Source: Porticoccaceae bacterium (GTDB lineage: Bacteria; Pseudomonadota; Gammaproteobacteria; Pseudomonadales; Porticoccaceae). Taken from it: 6,115 bases of DNA. Positions within the stretch are counted from its first letter, which is position 1. The number at the start of each line of letters is the position of its first letter. Below, piece after piece: positions 1 to 6,068 of the stretch. Where the stretch lies: positions 19,881-25,995 of the forward strand of contig PCDB01000014.1 of NCBI GenBank assembly GCA_002591625.1, in the 5' to 3' direction. The notes below the pieces were generated by a model. The model was not told the DNA's origin and did no database searches. It was given only the letters and a program-made list of their open reading frames with translations. The translations under genes and the position numbers were made by a program.

Positions 1-1
1 C

Positions 2-448
2 CACTTTGAAAAGGCAAAGCCTATAATTTCTTCATATGCTAAACGTCTGGTGCATATGGGTAGTATAGGAAATGGCCAACTGACTAAAATGGTCAATCAA
101 ATTTGCATTGCCGGAATTTTGCAGGGGCTGGCCGAGGGTTTGGCTTTTGCTTCCAATGCTAACTTGGATTTTCCAAAAGTTTTTGAGGCAATTGGGAATG
201 GTGCAGCCGGGTCATGGCAAATGCACAATAGAAGTCATACCATGGCTGAGGATAGTTTTGAATTTGGGTTTGCGGTTGACTGGATGCGCAAGGATCTTGC
301 GATCTGTCTTCAAGAGGCAGAGGTGAATGGTTCTGATTTGCCAGTCGCCTCTTTAGTAAATAAATTTTACGCAGAGATTCAGAACATGGGTGGCAACAGG
401 TGGGACACGTCAAGCCTAATAAGACGTTTACCGAGAAAGAATTATTAA
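2..448 (+). CDS. 3-hydroxyisobutyrate dehydrogenase-family NAD(P)-dependent oxidoreductase, C-terminal part (5' truncated by window edge)
   Basis: The reading frame is open from base 2 to the TAA at 446-448, giving 148 residues; family members are about 290-300 residues, so the N-terminal Rossmann domain lies outside the window. What remains is the all-helical C-terminal domain. It opens with the family's catalytic segment (GSIGNGQLTKMVNQ), whose Lys is the conserved catalytic lysine of beta-hydroxyacid dehydrogenases. Later come GAAGSWQM, FAVDWMRKDLAICLQEA (the conserved KDL helix) and a C-terminal GGNRWDTSSLI. The family oxidises 3-hydroxyisobutyrate, tartronate semialdehyde, 6-phosphogluconate-like or related acids in the cytoplasm; which one cannot be settled without the N-terminal half. 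GTG and ATG codons near bases 50 and 56 are internal, because the homologous frame continues upstream of them. The gene is convergent with the rubredoxin fusion gene, with 70 bases between the two stop codons. Family certain; exact substrate unknown. Confidence 0.9.
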   Translation, partial: HFEKAKPIISSYAKRLVHMGSIGNGQLTKMVNQICIAGILQGLAEGLAFASNANLDFPKVFEAIGNGAAGSWQMHNRSHTMAEDSFEFGFAVDWMRKDLAICLQEAEVNGSDLPVASLVNKFYAEIQNMGGNRWDTSSLIRRLPRKNY

Positions 449-456
449 ACCGATTT

Positions 457-487
457 GAATCAATGGCGCCCTACGTTTAATTGATTC
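457..487. repeat. Inverted repeat between convergent genes, possible weak bidirectional terminator
   Basis: GAATCAAT at 457-464 is perfectly complementary to ATTGATTC at 480-487, with a 15-base loop. It sits in the 70-base gap between two convergent stop codons, where a shared terminator would be expected. Neither side is followed by a clear T run; reading the minus strand past it the sequence is only T-rich. A second weak pairing, GGGC/GCCC at 498-501 and 508-511, lies beside it. A terminator role is inferred from position more than structure. Confidence 0.25.
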
Positions 488-518
488 GAGCGCAGCGGGG
501 CGGAGCTGCCCATTGAAG

Positions 519-2240
519 TCATGCCATTAGACGAATATTCTGCGCGGCCAAGACGCTTTTTTGCCGAGTGGCATCGCCAGTCAGAGCGAAACCTAGCTGT
601 TGCCCTGTCGGGCTCATATATTTCGCCAAAACACCATCTGCATCGGATGTGATCTCCCAGTTCCCTTGAGAGCCCAATCTGGGCGGATTGACCACGACGG
701 GATAGAGCGTCGTTTTTACAAGGACTGGCATAACTCCATAATTGACTTCCGCGTCTTGGTTGGCCAATTTCTTGGCCAGAACTTTAATGCTTGAGTTAAG
801 TGGCGCCACATAATATAAAAGATTGCCATCAACCTCCGCGCAGTCACCAACAGCGTAAATGTCTTTAGCATTAGTTTCTAACGAGCGATTGGTAATGATT
901 CCTCGATTTGTTTGCAGTCCTGCGCTTTTTGCCAGAGTGAGGTCGGGCCTAACGCCTATGGAGCAAAGAACTAGATCGGCATCAATCTTAGAGCCATTGA
1001 CTAGCGTTGCTATAACACCTTCGCCCTTTTTGTCGATTCGTTCGACCGTAGTATTAAAGTGGTAGCGAACGCCAGCTTCCTCTAGTTTGCCCTGAACGGT
1101 GACTGATGCTTCGTTAGGCAAAAGATTTCCTAGTACTGTCCCCATGGCTTCCACGACGTCAACTTCATACCCTGACAGAATCATGTCATTAGCATATTCG
1201 CTGCCTACCAGCCCCGCTCCAATAATCAATATTTTCCTCTTGCCATCCATAGCATTTCTAAAATTTCGATAGTCGATTAGGTTGTTCACGCTATACATTT
1301 TATGACTTGCATTACCCTCAACAGCTATCTCGATATTGGATGCGCCGGTAGCGAAAACAAGTTTTGAAAAATCTATCTTTCGTTCACCAATGTCTATAGT
1401 TTTCGCTGCAACGTCTATTGAGAGAACTTCGGTATCAGTCAGAATCTCAGCGTTAAGATTTGTTGCCATTGTTTCTGCGCTGGCTGTCACAAGATCATCT
1501 GGTGATTTGTTGTTTGCATATCCCGTTGATAGGTTGGGTTTATAATAGAATTGCCCATCGTCTGCGGTAAGAAGCATAAGTGGAGATGAGGTATCGTGCG
1601 TCCTATATTCGCGCGCTAGATTGTAGCCCGCAAGTCCGGTTCCGATTATAACGATTGGCTTGCAGTCTTCAGCGTCGACCCGCTGGCTTTGTTCCAATGG
1701 GGCGGTGGAGACTTCAACCATTTCGAAATCTTCTTTCCCAACGCCACAATCTGGGCATTCCCAGTCTTCTGGCACATCTTCCCAGCGAGTCCCAGGGGGG
1801 ATATTGTCTTCCGGCCAACCTTTTGATTCATCGTACAAAAGGCCACAAACTAGGCACTCCCAAATTTTAAAAGCGGTGGTTTGTTTTTTCTCTGAAGGTT
1901 TAACTTGACTGACCATATTCATGTCGTCAGAACTGACAGTCGGACTGATTTCTGGCGCAGGAGCGGCTGCTTCTTGATTTGCCTCCTCCGTTAACTTGGT
2001 ATCTGCTTCTTCATTTGCCTCTTCCGTTAACTTGGTATCTGCTTCTTCATTTGCCTTATCGGTCACCTCGATCATCTCGAAGTCTTCTTTGCCGACACCG
2101 CAGTCTGGGCACAACCAATCATCCGGAACATCTTCCCATCGCGTTCCAGGAGCAATGTTATCATCGGGCCACCCTTTAGACTCATCATATAACAAACCGC
2201 AAACTAGGCACTCCCAAATCTTATAGTCCATTCTTTTCAT
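519..2240 (-). CDS. Tripartite rubredoxin-rubredoxin-rubredoxin reductase fusion (FAD/NAD(P)H-dependent)
   Basis: This cytoplasmic electron-transfer protein (573 residues) should pass electrons from NAD(P)H through FAD to rubredoxin iron and on to an acceptor such as an alkane hydroxylase. Residues about 4-58 form a rubredoxin with iron-binding Cys11, 14, 44 and 47. Residues 59-120 are a low-complexity acidic linker. Residues about 121-176 form a second rubredoxin with Cys128, 131, 161 and 164. Residues about 193-573 are an AlkT-like reductase with FAD motif GTGLAG (198-203), FATGA near 294, NAD motif GAGLVG (339-344) and YAVGDCAEV (460-468), whose Asp contacts FAD. The two rubredoxins share 47 of 52 compared residues. 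Start choice: TTG at 2252 has no ribosome site; ATG at 2240 lies only 2 bases from GGGAG; ATG at 2231 (MDYKIWEC) is 11 bases from it and matches the usual rubredoxin N-terminus, so it is equally likely. It lies 56 bases after the CaiB-type gene, probably in the same transcript. Confidence 0.93.
   Translation of the reverse strand: MKRMDYKIWECLVCGLLYDESKGWPDDNIAPGTRWEDVPDDWLCPDCGVGKEDFEMIEVTDKANEEADTKLTEEANEEADTKLTEEANQEAAAPAPEISPTVSSDDMNMVSQVKPSEKKQTTAFKIWECLVCGLLYDESKGWPEDNIPPGTRWEDVPEDWECPDCGVGKEDFEMVEVSTAPLEQSQRVDAEDCKPIVIIGTGLAGYNLAREYRTHDTSSPLMLLTADDGQFYYKPNLSTGYANNKSPDDLVTASAETMATNLNAEILTDTEVLSIDVAAKTIDIGERKIDFSKLVFATGASNIEIAVEGNASHKMYSVNNLIDYRNFRNAMDGKRKILIIGAGLVGSEYANDMILSGYEVDVVEAMGTVLGNLLPNEASVTVQGKLEEAGVRYHFNTTVERIDKKGEGVIATLVNGSKIDADLVLCSIGVRPDLTLAKSAGLQTNRGIITNRSLETNAKDIYAVGDCAEVDGNLLYYVAPLNSSIKVLAKKLANQDAEVNYGVMPVLVKTTLYPVVVNPPRLGSQGNWEITSDADGVLAKYMSPTGQQLGFALTGDATRQKSVLAAQNIRLMA
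1967..2052 (-). repeat. 36-bp in-frame tandem repeat in the inter-rubredoxin linker
   Basis: Two adjacent 36-base units, 1981-2016 and 2017-2052, differ at a single base (35 of 36 identical). A partial third copy of about 14 bases at 1967-1980 carries one mismatch. Read on the coding strand each unit encodes [12 protein letters not shown], so the linker changes in 12-residue steps without loss of frame. The unit is acidic and probably helical or disordered. The near-identity at synonymous positions points to recent duplication or slippage. Confidence 0.9.
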
Positions 2241-2296
2241 TGCTCCCGACAAAGCTTTACTTTTTTTAAATTATTAAGGCCAATAGGGTATGCAGT

Positions 2297-3475
2297 TTAT
2301 CCGAAAACTCCTGACGAGACGAGTTCCCCTATTTGTTTCGGATCATAGTTAAGCTCTTGCAAAATTTGTTCATTATTGTGGCCAAGCGGCACGCCACCGT
2401 GTTTATACGTAGGCGGAGACTGCGAAAGATGAAATGCACTTGCAATTTGGTTTTGTTGACAACCCTCTATGGTATCGATCGATGTGACCATTTTCCTTGC
2501 CAATAGCTGTGGGTGCTCGCATGCCTCTTCAAATAAAAGCACCGGCTCGACGCATACGTCTTCATCCTCAAAAATTCCTTGCCATTCTGAAAGTGTTTTC
2601 GAAAGAAAAGTATCGGTCAAAATTGCTTTCATCATTTTTTGCTCGGCGAGGGTGTGCTGCATGCCTAACTGCTGTATTTTGGGTTCCTCTAAGATTCGAG
2701 CAAGTCCTATTAAAAATTTCGGCTCTAAACTGCCAACTGACAAATAGCGTCCATCCTTTGTTTCATAATAATCATAGAAGCTACCACCATTTAATGGGTT
2801 TGACTCAGGTCTTGCCACTTGGTCGCCGGCTAGATAGGCGGCGCCTGCCAAAGAATTAAGCGCAAAAACTCCATCTGTCATACTCACATCTAAAAATTGC
2901 CCTATTCCCATTACATTACGTTGATTAACGGCCGCGAGTATGGCTATTACGCTATGCAATGCACCCCCGGCGAGATCAGCAATCTGCACGCCCATGAGTG
3001 GTGTTTTTTCGCCTTGCTTGCCAGAGTGCCCATTGACACCGGCAATTGAAAGGTAGTTTATGTCATGACCGGCTCTATCGCGGTATGGACCAGTTTGTCC
3101 GTAACCGGTCAAAGAGCAATAAATAATTTGCTCATTAGTCACGCTTAAACTGTCATAACCCAATCCAAGTCTCTCCATCACGCTTGGTCTGAATTGTTCG
3201 ATAATGATGTCATAAGTTTTGACTAATGATTTTACAATTCCAATAGCTTCGGGATGTTTTAGGTCAAGAGACAGGGAGCGTTTGTTGCGGTTAAGCGTGC
3301 TATGAGCTGTGGCGACACCATCCTTGAACGGGGGAGACGTCCTTGCCAAATCGGGACGGCTGGGAGATTCAATATGGATTACATCGGCACCGAGATCTGA
3401 CAGAATCATTGTGGCATAGGGGCCGGGGAGAAGTGTGCAAAAATCTAAGATTTTTAAGTTTGAAAGGGCAGACAT
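2297..3475 (-). CDS. CaiB/BaiF family protein, alpha-methylacyl-CoA racemase type
   Basis: A class III CoA-transferase fold protein of 392 residues. The N-terminus (LKILDF..LPGPYATMILSDLGADVIHIE) is the standard CoA-binding start of the family. The segment GPYRDRAGHDINY contains His137-Asp138, as in racemases where this His is a catalytic base. Asp167 in IADLAGGALH matches the second catalytic Asp (D156 of the M. tuberculosis racemase, also the formyl-CoA transferase nucleophile position). The GHDINY signature favours 2-methylacyl-CoA racemisation over CoA transfer between acids, but family substrate calls are often wrong. An ATG at 3502 would add nine residues. I prefer ATG at 3475 because its start MSALSNLKILDF lines up with racemase N-termini and because the likely promoter -10 (3516-3521) would leave only about 7 bases of leader for the upstream ATG. 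A GGGA lies 12 bases before the chosen start, which is rather far. The rubredoxin fusion gene follows 56 bases downstream on the same strand. Confidence 0.9.
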   Translation of the reverse strand: MSALSNLKILDFCTLLPGPYATMILSDLGADVIHIESPSRPDLARTSPPFKDGVATAHSTLNRNKRSLSLDLKHPEAIGIVKSLVKTYDIIIEQFRPSVMERLGLGYDSLSVTNEQIIYCSLTGYGQTGPYRDRAGHDINYLSIAGVNGHSGKQGEKTPLMGVQIADLAGGALHSVIAILAAVNQRNVMGIGQFLDVSMTDGVFALNSLAGAAYLAGDQVARPESNPLNGGSFYDYYETKDGRYLSVGSLEPKFLIGLARILEEPKIQQLGMQHTLAEQKMMKAILTDTFLSKTLSEWQGIFEDEDVCVEPVLLFEEACEHPQLLARKMVTSIDTIEGCQQNQIASAFHLSQSPPTYKHGGVPLGHNNEQILQELNYDPKQIGELVSSGVFG

Positions 3476-3515
3476 AAAGTGATTAATTCCCAAATTCTTC
3501 ATTTACGCAGATGCT

Positions 3516-3521
3516 ATTATA
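3516..3521 (-). promoter_or_regulatory. Likely -10 element for the minus-strand CaiB-type/rubredoxin unit
   Basis: The minus strand reads a perfect TATAAT here, 40 bases upstream of the chosen start at 3475. The best -35 match is TTGTGT, with a long 19-base spacer, so the -35 is poor. The element sits within a short palindrome, GCTAT-T-ATAGC (3513-3523), which could be chance or an operator. Transcription would begin near 3509. Confidence 0.45.
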
Positions 3522-3560
3522 GCTATTCTTTTGAGACCGAACACAAGATTGATAAGTGGC

Positions 3561-3609
3561 TGTAAAATCAGAAATTATCTTGGATCTGAAAGGAAGATCA
3601 GATTTTACA
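3561..3609. promoter_or_regulatory. Nested inverted repeat abutting the putative cysC promoter, possible operator or leader structure
   Basis: TGTAAAATC at 3561-3569 is perfectly complementary to GATTTTACA at 3601-3609 (9 bp, 31 bases apart). Within it, ATCTGA at 3584-3589 pairs with TCAGAT at 3598-3603 (6 bp, 8 bases apart), so the right arm has two competing partners. The right arm also contains the proposed -35 TTTACA (3604-3609). Occupancy of this site by a regulator could control cysC-sat. No specific regulator is identified; CysB sites are too loosely defined to call by eye. Confidence 0.35.
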
Positions 3610-3632
3610 TGGCTTCGAGAATTGTCTAATAT
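3604..3632 (+). promoter_or_regulatory. Putative sigma-70-type promoter for cysC-sat
   Basis: A -35 of TTTACA (3604-3609, five of six consensus bases) is followed by a 17-base spacer and a -10 of TAATAT (3627-3632, four of six). Transcription would start near 3639, leaving a leader of about 25 bases before ATG 3664. This fits a cysC start at 3664 and not at the in-frame GTG 3556, which would lie upstream of the transcription start. Confidence 0.4.
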
Positions 3633-3663
3633 CGCGCGCCAGACTCTTAAACGTTGGTTAATT

Positions 3664-4305
3664 ATGGATGAAAAAATTGCAACGAATGTCTTTTGGCAAG
3701 ACGGGGTAGTAACCAGGCAGGATAGAATCAGTTTACTTCGTCAAAAGGGACTGACGATTTGGTTTACGGGCTTGTCCGGCAGCGGCAAAACCACTTTAGC
3801 GATAGCACTCGAGCAAGAGCTTTTGTCCGAGGGTATATTGAGTTATCGGCTAGATGGAGACAATATGCGATTTGGTATTAATAAAAACCTCGGTTTCTCG
3901 TTGGACGATAGAAAGGAAAATATTCGACGAGTCGGGGAAGTCTCCAAAGTTCTGGCCGACGCGGGAATAATAGCACTCAGTAGTTTTATAAGTCCGTATC
4001 GCGCCGACAGGGACTCTGTCAGGGAGCTGCATGACAGAGCAGGTATTTGCTTTCTTGAAGTCCACGTAGATTGCGCTTTAGAGGTTGCAGAGGCGCGCGA
4101 TCCTAAAGGCCTATACAAAAAGGCTCGACTAGGAGAAATAAAGAATTTCACGGGAATAGATGACCCCTATGAGGTACCTCTAAAGGCAGATATCCATCTG
4201 CATTCTGACAGTATGTCTGTCAGTCAAGAAGTTTTCGTCATTATGGCATATCTCCGAAAAAATAATCTTTATGTTCCAAAATCTAGTCTTTCTGAAAAAG
4301 GTTGA
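3664..4305 (+). CDS. cysC: Adenylyl-sulfate (APS) kinase
   Basis: Phosphorylates APS with ATP to give PAPS, the second step of cytoplasmic sulfate activation. The 213-residue product is of normal length. It has a family-typical N-terminal lead (NVFWQDGVVTRQDRISLL), a P-loop GLSGSGKTT (36-44), LDGDNMRFG (63-71), NLGFSLDDRKENIRR (75-89) and SFISPYRADR (107-116). Ser110 matches the serine phosphorylated in E. coli CysC. RDPKGLYKKARLGEIKNFTGIDDPYE (145-170) is the APS-binding lid region. The frame stays open back to a GTG at 3556, directly after a TAA, which would add 36 residues. I reject that extension because homologues begin near ATG 3664 and a plausible promoter lies inside the extension. 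There is no strong Shine-Dalgarno before 3664, so the start is likely but not proven. sat follows with a 7-base gap, so the two are almost certainly co-transcribed. Confidence 0.95.
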   Translation: MDEKIATNVFWQDGVVTRQDRISLLRQKGLTIWFTGLSGSGKTTLAIALEQELLSEGILSYRLDGDNMRFGINKNLGFSLDDRKENIRRVGEVSKVLADAGIIALSSFISPYRADRDSVRELHDRAGICFLEVHVDCALEVAEARDPKGLYKKARLGEIKNFTGIDDPYEVPLKADIHLHSDSMSVSQEVFVIMAYLRKNNLYVPKSSLSEKG

Positions 4306-4312
4306 GAGACAG

Positions 4313-5494
4313 GTGATTGATCCGTATGGTTCTAGCGTTTTAAAACCACGTTTTGTCTCCCACCCACAGGAACGGCTTGAATTGGTTTTGGAGGCATCTC
4401 GGCTTCCAAGTATGATGCTGAATACATCGTCTGCAGCCAACGTCGTGATGCTGGGTGCGGGTTACTTTAACCCATTAGAGGGCTTCATGGGGTTGACGGA
4501 GGCTTTGAAATGTGCGGAGAAAATGCAGACTAAAAATGGTTTGTTTTGGCCGATTCCGATAATCAATGTCTGCAAGGACATATCAGCAATTAAAAGCACT
4601 AGTCGCATCGCGCTTCTCGATCCGAATACCGATGATAATCGTGCTATCGCCATTATGGAAATTGAGAATATCGAGTTGGTAACTCGAGAACAGTTGAACC
4701 TGATGGCGAAACATATTTTCTCGACTACTGACTTAGCACATCCAGGTGTTTCAACCTTTATGAGTCTTGGCTCGTACGTTGTTTCCGGCAAGTTACAGGT
4801 ATTAAATTATAGTTATTATCAGTCAAAATTTCCTGAAACATTTCAGACTGCTTCTCAAATCCGCGACAAAATTGGTGTGCTTGGCTGGCAGAAGGTGGTT
4901 GCGTTTCAAACTAGAAATCCGATGCATCTTGCGCACGAAGAACTATGTCGCATGGCTATGGAACGCGAGGAAGCCGACGGGGTCATTGTTCATATGCTTT
5001 TAGGGAAATTAAAACAAGGTGATATTCCCGCGCATGTTCGCGACTCATGTATCAGGTTAGTCGCTGAAAGGTATTTCCCCAGAAATAAAATGCTGGTCTC
5101 TGGTTATGGCTTTGATATGCTTTATGCGGGACCCAGGGAGGCGATTCTTCATGCTATCGTTCGTCAAAACATGGGAGCTTCGCACTTGATTGTGGGACGA
5201 GATCATGCTGGAGTGGGAAGCTACTACGGGGCATTTGATGCTCAGGAGATATTCAAAAATAAGCAGGTGAGAGGAGCGCTCGATATTGATATCTTCTGTG
5301 CTGATCATACAGCCTTCTCTAAAAAATTAGGTTCAGTGGTTATGATGAGTGAAGCGAAAGATCATGATGAAAGTGATTTTCTTCTTATATCTGGCACCAA
5401 GTTGAGAGAAATGCTAGCTAATGGAATTGAGCCTCCTGCCGAGTTTTGTCGGCCTGAGGTTGCCTCAATGCTTATCAAGCACTATCGGAGCTAA
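4313..5494 (+). CDS. sat: Sulfate adenylyltransferase (ATP sulfurylase, Sat type)
   Basis: Catalyses ATP + sulfate to APS + pyrophosphate (reversible); with the adjacent CysC it yields PAPS. This is the single-subunit Sat type, unrelated to CysDN. From GTG 4313 the product has 393 residues: an N-terminal PUA-like domain (about 1-165) and a catalytic domain with QTRNPMHLAHE (199-209, the HxxH nucleotide motif at His205/His208), LLGKLKQGDIPAHVR (229-243), GPREAILHA (273-281), GRDHAGVG (295-302) and ISGTKLREML (359-368). It resembles, from memory, the Allochromatium/sulfur-oxidiser Sat group almost end to end, including the first residues (VIDPYGS versus MIKPVGS), which is why I place the start at GTG 4313 with GAGAG just upstream. 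An ATG at 4271 would overlap cysC by 35 bases, lacks a ribosome site and adds 14 residues with no family counterpart. One oddity is Leu206 between the two motif histidines, where most bacterial and fungal enzymes have Arg. Confidence 0.95.
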   Translation: MIDPYGSSVLKPRFVSHPQERLELVLEASRLPSMMLNTSSAANVVMLGAGYFNPLEGFMGLTEALKCAEKMQTKNGLFWPIPIINVCKDISAIKSTSRIALLDPNTDDNRAIAIMEIENIELVTREQLNLMAKHIFSTTDLAHPGVSTFMSLGSYVVSGKLQVLNYSYYQSKFPETFQTASQIRDKIGVLGWQKVVAFQTRNPMHLAHEELCRMAMEREEADGVIVHMLLGKLKQGDIPAHVRDSCIRLVAERYFPRNKMLVSGYGFDMLYAGPREAILHAIVRQNMGASHLIVGRDHAGVGSYYGAFDAQEIFKNKQVRGALDIDIFCADHTAFSKKLGSVVMMSEAKDHDESDFLLISGTKLREMLANGIEPPAEFCRPEVASMLIKHYRS

Positions 5495-5571
5495 TCTGAT
5501 ACCCTGAATTGCTTCTTCAAAAAGGGTAATGTAGCGGATTCCGAATTTAGCAAGATAGGAGATGTGATTAA

Positions 5572-6054
5572 GTGAAAAAAGAACGGCCATTCAATATTCT
5601 CGGAGTGCAGCAGATCGCCATTGGGGCGCCTGATAAAAACCTCTTGTTGGATTTTTGGACGGGACTTTTAGGTATCAAAAAAGTTGGGAATTACGAGAGT
5701 GCAGCTGAAAATGTGAATGAAGATATTTGTCAGATTGGACATGGTGCTTTTGCTGTTGAACTTGACCTGATGGAGCCCCTTGATTCCGAACTTCGACCTC
5801 GTGTCGACACCCCGCCTCTTAATCATATTGGTCTCTGGGTGGATGATTTACAGACGGCTTATGAATCGTTGATTAATCAGGGAGTTCGTATGGCGCCCGG
5901 AGGAATACGCAAAGGTGCCTCAGGACATGATGTGTGCTTTATTCATCCAAAGGGCAATGATGAGTTTCCGAACAGTGCACTCGGTGTTCTCGTTGAGCTT
6001 GTACAAGCGCCTGATAGCGTCATTGATGCGCACTCATCATTATCAAAGGGGTGA
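5572..6054 (+). CDS. VOC (glyoxalase/bleomycin resistance/dioxygenase) superfamily protein, methylmalonyl-CoA epimerase- or lactoylglutathione lyase-like
   Basis: A 160-residue protein with two beta-alpha-beta-beta-beta modules, the usual size of a VOC metalloenzyme. Module one spans about 9-70 (ILGVQQIAIGAPDKN through DLMEPL) and module two about 82-147 (LNHIGLWVDDL through VLVELVQAP). Expected metal-ligand positions are Gln14 (where most families have His), Asp65 or Glu63, His85 and Glu142. The NHIGLWVDD and ELVQAP segments are typical of the epimerase/lactoylglutathione lyase branch. The substrate is not determinable here. The start is GTG 5572 with AGGAG at 5557-5561, a 10-base spacing. 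The gene lies 77 bases after sat on the same strand and 14 bases before the next start, so it could be read through from cysC-sat or belong more closely to the downstream gene. I see no convincing promoter or terminator in the 77-base gap. Confidence 0.85.
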   Translation: MKKERPFNILGVQQIAIGAPDKNLLLDFWTGLLGIKKVGNYESAAENVNEDICQIGHGAFAVELDLMEPLDSELRPRVDTPPLNHIGLWVDDLQTAYESLINQGVRMAPGGIRKGASGHDVCFIHPKGNDEFPNSALGVLVELVQAPDSVIDAHSSLSKG

Positions 6055-6057
6055 GTT

Positions 6058-6061
6058 AGGA
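6058..6061 (+). promoter_or_regulatory. Ribosome binding site of the 3'-truncated gene
   Basis: AGGA lies 7 bases before ATG 6069, a good placement. This is the main support for calling a gene start where only 15 codons are visible. Confidence 0.55.
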
Positions 6062-6068
6062 AGATTAC

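Noticed and set aside
1967..2052. Tandem repeats as a CRISPR array
   Set aside because: Units are directly adjacent with no spacers, in frame inside a coding sequence.
1655..2226. Plus-strand open frames opposite the two rubredoxin domains and linker, with repeated Ser-rich or Leu-rich peptides
   Set aside because: They are antisense shadows. Their internal repeats arise from the tandem repeat and duplicated rubredoxins on the coding strand, and they have no ribosome sites or recognisable domains.
2241..2296. Separate promoter for the rubredoxin fusion gene in the 56-base gap after the CaiB-type gene
   Set aside because: The gap is AT-rich on the minus strand with TAATAAT- and AAAGCTTT-like sequence, but no -35/-10 pair at proper spacing was found. 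Co-transcription is simpler.
2469..2859. Plus-strand open frames opposite the CaiB-type gene
   Set aside because: Shadow frames inside a well-supported gene, with no family resemblance.
3556..3663. N-terminal extension of CysC from GTG 3556 (36 extra residues)
   Set aside because: It starts directly after a TAA, has no ribosome site, is not matched in CysC homologues I recall, and contains the best candidate promoter. Kept only as an alternative in the findings.
3843..4151. Minus-strand open frames inside cysC
   Set aside because: The plus-strand CysC motifs are unambiguous across this interval; the antisense frames show no motif.
4271..4312. ATG 4271 as the sat start, overlapping the end of cysC by 35 bases
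   Set aside because: No ribosome site, and the extra 14 residues have no counterpart at the N-terminus of Sat proteins; GTG 4313 matches the family start.
5500..5528. Hairpin TACCCT/AGGGTA after sat as a rho-independent terminator
   Set aside because: Only a 6-bp stem around a 17-base loop, and it is not followed by a T run. No usable -35/-10 pair was found in the gap either.
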